This document shows, piece after piece, positions 58,880 through 64,000 of a stretch of DNA of 64,000 nucleotides. The position numbers and the translations under genes are program-made. The notes under the pieces were generated by a model. The model worked only from the letters and a program-made list of their open reading frames with translations. It ran no database searches and had not been told where the DNA came from. Source of the stretch: Hirsutella rhossiliensis (lineage: Eukaryota > Ascomycota > Sordariomycetes > Hypocreales > Ophiocordycipitaceae); contig NW_025408669.1 in NCBI RefSeq assembly GCF_020360975.1, forward strand, positions 7,564,001 through 7,628,000, written 5' to 3'. Positions within the stretch are counted from its first letter, which is position 1. Each line of letters opens with the position of its first letter.

Positions 58880-59164
58880 ATGGTTAAAGCAGTTTTCGCC
58901 GTTGCATTGGCCTTGCTAGCTACGGCTAGTGCTTGCGAACAGCGATGTTTCGTGAATCAGGCGCAGAGCGGCGGAAACCAATGCACCTATGACTGCCACG
59001 CCGATGGGGTGAGATCAGCTCAGCAGAATGCTGCGGATTTCGGCGGTGCCCTTAGGCAAAAGAACTTCAATTGCCCCTCGAACGCAGGGCAAGTAGTGTG
59101 TCAGAAAAGCGGCAATTTTGGTGGCTGTGGCGACCATTCGTGGAATACAGGTCGGGGCTGTTAG
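58880..59164 (+). CDS. Small secreted cysteine-rich protein
   Basis: A 94-residue protein. Residues 1-18 form a signal peptide (basic K3, hydrophobic AVFAVALALLATASA, likely cleavage after ASA before C19). The mature 76 residues have eight cysteines (19, 23, 35, 39, 65, 74, 83, 94), the last being the C-terminal residue, and are rich in Gly, Asn and Gln. This size, signal peptide and even cysteine count fit secreted fungal effectors or antimicrobial-type proteins, but I recognise no family. The start codon has a Kozak-like GTCGCCATGG context and no in-frame upstream ATG. No intron is needed. It is single copy in the window and free of RIP, between MITE/Copia DNA at left and a hAT remnant at right. 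Function is inferred only from its general features. Confidence 0.75.
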   Translation: MVKAVFAVALALLATASACEQRCFVNQAQSGGNQCTYDCHADGVRSAQQNAADFGGALRQKNFNCPSNAGQVVCQKSGNFGGCGDHSWNTGRGC

Positions 59165-59660
59165 GGAACCGTCTCAGCTGCGACGACGGTCCTGAGCATA
59201 GCTAGGTTAGGCTGCCATATAAATAAGATACATGGGTTGCCGCCGAATACACCGTCTCCCGTAGGGGCTAAAAACGAAATGTAAGAGGCAACAAGTTTAA
59301 TGCCGTCTGTCTAATTTGATAGTAAAGCAATCTGTCCTTTATATAGGTTACATGGCTGCCTTGAGGTGGCGATGTTCTGGCGATCAGCCATAATCGCAAG
59401 CTGGCGCGAGATAACGATACGAGGTGGAGTTCGTAGTACACCATGCTACGAGCGGCCTTGTATCTTAGAGGCGCAGTCGAGGGATATTTCAACAAAGAGT
59501 AAAAGCAGATTGTGCGAGGGACGAGCTCTCTCTAGGGGGCTGGATCGTCCTCGAGAATAACTAATCAAGTCCTTCTTAGAGAAGCTTAAAATAACGGCAA
59601 AGACCCTTAAGTTATCGTTTATAAATCTTATTAATGTCCTCTTAGCTATAGACTTCGTAA
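59165..59660. other. Intergenic un-RIPped DNA
   Basis: No convincing gene. Overlapping short frames on both strands (59268-59495, 59366-59560, 59446-59694) show no recognisable domain. The left end of the hAT copy could lie here, but I found no terminal inverted repeats. Confidence 0.4.
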
Positions 59661-60209
59661 CTATTGGCGCAATTCGAAGCAGGAAAGGAGGCATATATCG
59701 ACGATCCGATCATAGCATTAACATATAACTCGGGCTGGCGGAAGATGGATAAGTACTATTGCCTTATTAACGAATCGCCTGCCTATGTCGCTACGATTAT
59801 GCTTTACACTTTGCATAAATGGCACTATAAACACGAAAACTAGAAGAAGGAGTGGGCTGACTCGTCAAAGCAGCTGATAGAGACACTGTGGGACGATTAT
59901 AAGTCTGTGGGGCCGCCTCCTTCTCTATCTGAGGTTCGGTCGACGACCACGAACGAGTTCTTGAATTGGAGAAATAAGCACCTACAACCAGCACTTCGCA
60001 TGGGGCTAGAGGAAACACGGCAAAAAAACTACCCTAACCAGAGCAAAATGGCTGAGGATATACTGTCAGTTCCCGCAATGTCTGCTGAACCCGAAAGACT
60101 CTTCTCTGGGGCAAAGATAACCATCATAAATTGCCGTAATCGACTTTTGAGTGAGGTAATTAACGCATTGGAGTACTTGAAGTCATGGTTTATGGGAAAG
60201 GAATTTTAA
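59661..60209 (+). pseudogene. hAT transposase, C-terminal remnant
   Basis: A plus-strand frame of 183 codons with one internal TAG at 59841-59843. It shows the typical hAT C-terminal region: ALTYNSGWRKMDKYYCLI near the start, then KKEWADSSKQLIETLWDDYK, then the dimerisation domain DILSVPAMSAEPERLFSGAK followed by LEYLKSW. The N-terminal zinc finger and the catalytic domain are missing; an in-frame stop at 59658 closes the frame upstream. It is the only class II transposase seen here. Substitutions are few, so the copy is fairly young or escaped RIP. Confidence 0.8.
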
Positions 60210-60484
60210 GATAACGATATTTCAGCAACGATAGTCGAATAATAAGGGCCACGTGGAATATACGGGATATATTATTTTAGTAGCAATATATTAGGTTCCT
60301 AGAAATATGATACGATAAAAGTCTTTTGCCATATTACGTAATATAATACCGCACCGCTTAGCAACATGATAATATTGCGTTGGGATTGTGTTGCCAATAT
60401 GCGTATTGTTTATATTATTAGCAAAACTAAAGATTTCGAAATTTCGAGCGTTGGCATAACTCATCGACCATATAGACCCGAGTT
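60210..60484. other. AT-rich spacer
   Basis: AT-rich sequence after the hAT frame, with normal TG/CA use; no gene or clear repeat seen. Confidence 0.4.
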
Positions 60485-60760
60485 ATGACCATGGTATGCG
60501 CCGACAAAAATGGGAACCAGCTCGGCCGTGATCCACTGGCCGCAAAGTCTGATCAGACATATCTCGTAAAAGTGATAGCTCTCGCGGATGAGATTTCCGT
60601 GTTTGTAAACGATCTGGCCACTCCCAAGCTCACTGCGAGGGACGGAGCTTATAGACATCATCTCGATGGAGTTCGCGTATACGACACGAGAGCTGCGTTT
60701 AATAACATCGAGATTCTGCCCAGTGCCTACGATAACTTCGACGAAAACCTTCTGCTTTAG
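60485..60760 (+). pseudogene. Fragment resembling the C-terminal beta-sandwich of fungal GH32-type enzymes
   Basis: A 91-codon frame reading TYLVKVIALADEISVFVND, then TPKLTARDGAYRHHLDGVRVYDTRAAFNNIEI. The pattern of a strand-rich VxVFVND, TPK-T-DG, G-VRV-TRA-FNNI is what I know from the carbohydrate-binding sandwich at the C-terminus of fungal GH32 (inulinase/levanase-like) secreted enzymes. No catalytic domain is present upstream within reach (a hAT remnant ends 275 bp before), so this is a relic. Recognition is from memory of the pattern and is moderate at best. Confidence 0.4.
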
Positions 60761-61860
60761 ATATAGTAAGACGGCTCTACGCCTCTCATCCCTATTCTTT
60801 ATATTATCGTCTTTTAAGAGATACGCGGTTGAAGCGCAATTGCATTGGCCTGTCAATCCGGAAGATGAACATATTGATCGCGAGTGTCGGTACCCAGGAC
60901 AGGGCCACTGGCTTCCATGGGTCTGATACCGTATTCGTGCCGCTAAACAAGTCTCACGAGAGTGTCTAGACTTACTACCACTAAGGAGTCATCGTCTTAG
61001 ATGACGAGAGTGGCCCTATAAGACACAGTTATATACCTGCCGGGCAGCCGCGATCCATTCACCGTTCTTGACACCCACACGAGCACAGTACCGCCTCTTA
61101 CCACCCACCTGGAGTCCACAAACCTGCGTGGCCATCCATCCGTTGGCGGTGCTTTTACTATAACTCAGAATTGGGGCCAACATTGCTGCCTTTCTCGCTA
61201 AGAATCCATTTGGCCTTACAAGGAGAGGACTGAATCGACAGTATCAGACAAAACTCCGTTCTGTGAAGAGGGGGTCTGTTAGGAAGCAGTTCGGAGAATA
61301 TTGCTTACTAGAGTGTAAACACCAGTAAGGTTCTTAAAAAAGGAATTTCAGCAGGCGCGGCCATGATTCCGACAATCCAAGCCGGTCGACAACTGGCGTG
61401 GTAGGCAAGAAAGCAGTTGTAGCAGCTGACAAAAATATCGAATCGAGACAAGGAAAACCCATTTAGCTCAAGTTCCTGCTTACTCGCGGCAGCCGTCCCC
61501 TGACACTGTTTCACATGCCGGTTCTTATGAGCTGGCCCAGACTTCAGCTTATGGCGGGTTTGTCGTACTAAGCTGTCAGCCGATGTTTCAGTCCAGCCCT
61601 GCACGCTTATAAGACATTTAATAAAACATTTAAACTTTCTTTGTTTTAGAGCTGGTAGGAAGCTAGGGTCCCGGGGTGAGATTGGGCATGGACATGGAAG
61701 GTCGCACGATGCGAACAGCTCTCGCGGCTTCCTTAACTTTATCAGTTAAGTATTCTATGTCCCGACGTGTATTAGACTAAATAGAATGTTCTTATAACAG
61801 GCTTTTAGACGCGGTGCTATAACGCATGGGATCGATTCGAAGAGGTTATATGCCCTAAGG
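60761..61860. other. Un-RIPped DNA with uncertain relic ORFs
   Basis: Several short frames without recognised domains. The minus-strand frame 61308-61604 (98 codons) has a hydrophobic C-terminal half (PAWIVGIMAAPAEIPFL) that could be a membrane segment. A plus frame from 60868 (MNILIASVGTQDRATGF) is interrupted at about 60967. Neither is a supported gene. RIP-like composition returns from about 61860. Confidence 0.3.
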
Positions 61861-62601
61861 AACGTAGTAACGAAAGTCTTAAGCAGAGGCTTAATAGCAT
61901 AGTAAAAGAAATAGGGGGTTAGAAAGGTAAATTTAGTAGTATAAGTCTTAGTCTACCTATTAAGATAAGAGAGGGGCTAATATAGGTATAGTAACTATAA
62001 ATAGCTAGCTAAGAGAGGGCATTAAGATATCCCTATACTTAAGTTAGGTTTATATTATATTATTAGGCTAAAGGAGTTATAATAGTTAAGTGGACCCCTT
62101 ATATATAACTATTAGATCTACTAGGTATAACGCTAACCTTTTATACTTACTCTTTTTATTATACTTACTTACTATCCTAGCTATTAAGTAGTAGGGTAGT
62201 ATATAAATAAGTATATAGTTTAATAGATATAAGGTAATTTTAATATTTAATTTAGCTACTTTATATTTATTTAAGGAGGTTATCTTATATAAGGTAGGCT
62301 CTTAGTTATACTTTATAAGAAAAAGGTAAATATAGTTAAAGATAATTTTACTTTATAGCTAGTACTATGTACCTTTTAGGTATATAGTACTAGTTACTTT
62401 CTTTACTTAAATTAGGTTTAAATATTAATTAACTAAGGTTATATAACTTACTTTTACTACTTAATAAGTAAATAAATATTACTACTATTAACCTTTCTTA
62501 TAAAGGATATAAGTATAGTAAAAGCTAGTAAAAAGGTATTATATAAAAGTAAAAGCTAGAACCTAAGAAGATATAAAAAGAAACCCCTTATTTTATATCC
62601 T
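61861..62601. repeat. RIPped AT-rich DNA
   Basis: CA/TG depletion resumes. No domains recognised. The right part adjoins the primer site of a minus-strand Copia LTR, so it may be the 5' internal region of that element, but it does not match the corresponding region of Copia-1. Confidence 0.5.
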
Positions 62602-62615
62602 CCTAGGCTTATAAC
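62602..62615 (-). promoter_or_regulatory. Copia primer-binding site beside a lone LTR
   Basis: The minus strand reads GTTATAAGCCTAGG right after the LTR end at 62616, the RIPped initiator-Met half-tRNA site. Confidence 0.55.
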
Positions 62616-63089
62616 TCTTATAAAGAGAGATATAAGAAGTATATAAAAATATATAAAGGTAAAATTAAAAGTAAGGGGTTAAATAAGTAGGGTAAAGATA
62701 TTTAATTCTTATAAAGGTAGTAGTTATAGTAAGGGAGTAATTATTATATTACCTTAATTATCCTTCTTTCTTCTATTTACCGCCTTTCTTTATACCTATT
62801 TAGTATCTTAATTAATAGAGAAGATCTTATTTAAAGAAGCTACTAATATTCTTTTAACTACTAAGCTTTTTACTAATTTTTCCCTTTAATTCTAGCTATT
62901 ACCGGTATATCTACCTTGTCTCTCGCTACCTTTATAAGAAGCTATCGCTACTTCTACTTCCCCTTATACCCCTATACTCCTCTCTATACCTCTTTTTAGC
63001 TCCTTCTTTTAAACTAGTTTTTTAGCTTCCTAGGTCCCTATTACTAAGGGATATCTCTAAGAATATAAATTAAGCTATACTTTATAATA
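62616..63089 (-). repeat. Copia-1-family LTR, RIPped
   Basis: 474 bp, reverse complement of the Copia-1 LTR with heavy RIP. To its right the sequence continues as Copia 3' internal region; to its left it has a primer site. Thus internal sequence lies on both sides of one LTR. Confidence 0.75.
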
Positions 63090-63700
63090 TACGCCCTTAG
63101 CTATAGCCTATATATTAAGGGTAAAGCTAAATAATTAGGCTTATAAGCGTATAAAGGAGGTCTTAGTTTATACTTATCCCTTACTTAAGAAATCTAGGTT
63201 CTTACCTTAAGCTCTTTTAGACCTACTTTAGGAAAAGGGGCTTAAGAAGGAATTAAGTCTTATAAGAATAAGGGTCTTCTTTAAGGATAAGTCCTTAAAA
63301 AGAGGACCTTTAAAAAGAATAAGTCCTAATTAAGCTAGGGGCCCTCTTTTAAGATAAGTCTTAGTTCCTTACTTTAGCTATAAACGTTAACTTCCTTATA
63401 TATACTATTAGCTCCTTTATAAACTCTTAAGGCGGGCTTCTAAGGATAGCTTCTCTTAACGTCTTCTAGCCTAATTTACTATAAAAGGATAGCTAGCTTT
63501 TACTTTAGTAAGGGCTTTATAAGACTAATAGCTTTTATCTTTACTATTAAAATCTAACGGATAGAAATAAGTCCCTTTTAAACCTCTTAGCGTAACTAAT
63601 ACTAATAGATATTAATATACTATAAGTAGGTTAATAGCTTATTATTTTCCTTTATAAGAATTTATATAGTTTATATATTACTATATTTTATAGCTAATAG
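63090..63700 (-). pseudogene. Copia-1-family RNase H end
   Basis: Reverse complement of about 12000-12598 of Copia-1 and collinear with 34332-34935 of Copia-2; saturated with RIP stops. Cut at 63701 by another LTR of the same family. Confidence 0.75.
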
Positions 63701-64000
63701 TATCGCGAAGCGTAGCTTAATTTCGTAGTTCTTAGAGATATCCCTTAGTATAAGGGACCTAGGAAGCTAAAAAACAGGTTTTAAGGAAGGAGCTAAAAGG
63801 AAGTAAAGAGAGGAGGGTAGGGGTAAGAGGGGAAGTAAAAGTAGCGATAGCTTCCTATAAAGGTAGCGAGAGATAAGACGGATATACCGGCAACGGCTAG
63901 AAAAGAAGGAAAAAACCGGTAAAAAGCTCGGTAGTTAAAAGGATATTAGTAGCTTCTTTAAGTAGGATCTTCTTTATTAATTAAGATACTAGATAGGTTT
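63701..64000 (+). repeat. Copia-1-family LTR, plus strand, runs off the window
   Basis: Starts TATCGCGAAGCGTAGC, as the Copia-1 3' LTR does, and aligns with 6738-7040. It is inserted in the preceding Copia piece in opposite orientation and is cut by the window end. Confidence 0.8.

Noticed and set aside
60461..60926. ORFs 60461-60856 (minus) and 60666-60926 (plus)
   Set aside because: They overlap the GH32-like frame on other frames or strands and contain no recognised motif.
1..64000. CRISPR array, rRNA or tRNA genes
   Set aside because: No regularly spaced repeats and no rRNA or tRNA-like folds were noticed; the tRNA-like matches are retroelement primer sites only.

Overview
This window looks like a heterochromatic, transposon-packed block from a filamentous ascomycete (Pezizomycotina). 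The main clue is base composition. Most of the sequence is AT-rich and almost devoid of CA and TG dinucleotides, while CG is kept; the first 240 bases contain no CA or TG at all. This is the signature of repeat-induced point mutation (RIP, CpA to TpA on both strands). It explains the lack of long ORFs: CAG, CAA and TGG codons have become stops inside frames that are still recognisable. I see no rRNA, tRNA or CRISPR and nothing bacterial.

Layout: 1-1327, unclassified RIPped DNA. 1328-2187, the 3' end of a Ty3/Gypsy chromovirus (family A, minus strand). 2188-16420, a RIPped Gypsy element (family G, minus) with a complete RIPped Copia (Copia-1, 6738-13084) inserted in it. 16421-16906, a partial LTR of Copia family D. 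16907-31350, an unclassified host element (U) carrying two complete insertions: chromovirus B (17456-24325, lightly RIPped) and Copia D1 (25130-31173). 31351-33848, a deleted second copy of Gypsy G. 33849-50445, a second Copia-1-family element (Copia-2, minus) into which chromovirus A (35292-42268), an un-RIPped solo LTR (43658-43914) and an un-RIPped Copia (element C, 45683-49969) have inserted. 50446-56478, Copia D2 (plus). 56479-57935, a leftover segment and a Copia-1-family LTR holding an inverted-repeat MITE. 57936-about 61860, the only substantial un-RIPped, non-LTR sequence: a small secreted cysteine-rich protein gene (58880-59164), a hAT transposase remnant and a fragment like the C-terminal sandwich of fungal GH32 proteins. 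61860-64000, RIPped DNA again with more Copia-1-family pieces.

Five insertions are bounded by 5-bp target duplications that I could read directly, and three of them are confirmed by an empty site in another copy in the same window. Nesting plus RIP level gives a relative chronology: the G, U and A copies, Copia-1, Copia-2 and D1 are saturated; D2 and B are partly mutated; element C, the solo LTR and much of the MITE are nearly free of RIP.

The most interesting observation is a shared architecture in the two divergent chromoviruses A and B. Both carry, between the chromodomain and the 3' LTR, an antisense reading frame for a protein with a five-cysteine motif and a possible coiled coil; B also shows an NLS-like C terminus. 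Both also have a primer-binding site matching their own LTR about 63 nt upstream of the LTR end (Tf1-like self-priming) and a 22-nt palindrome near the start of the LTR. The Copia families instead share a site complementary to the anticodon arm of initiator tRNA-Met.
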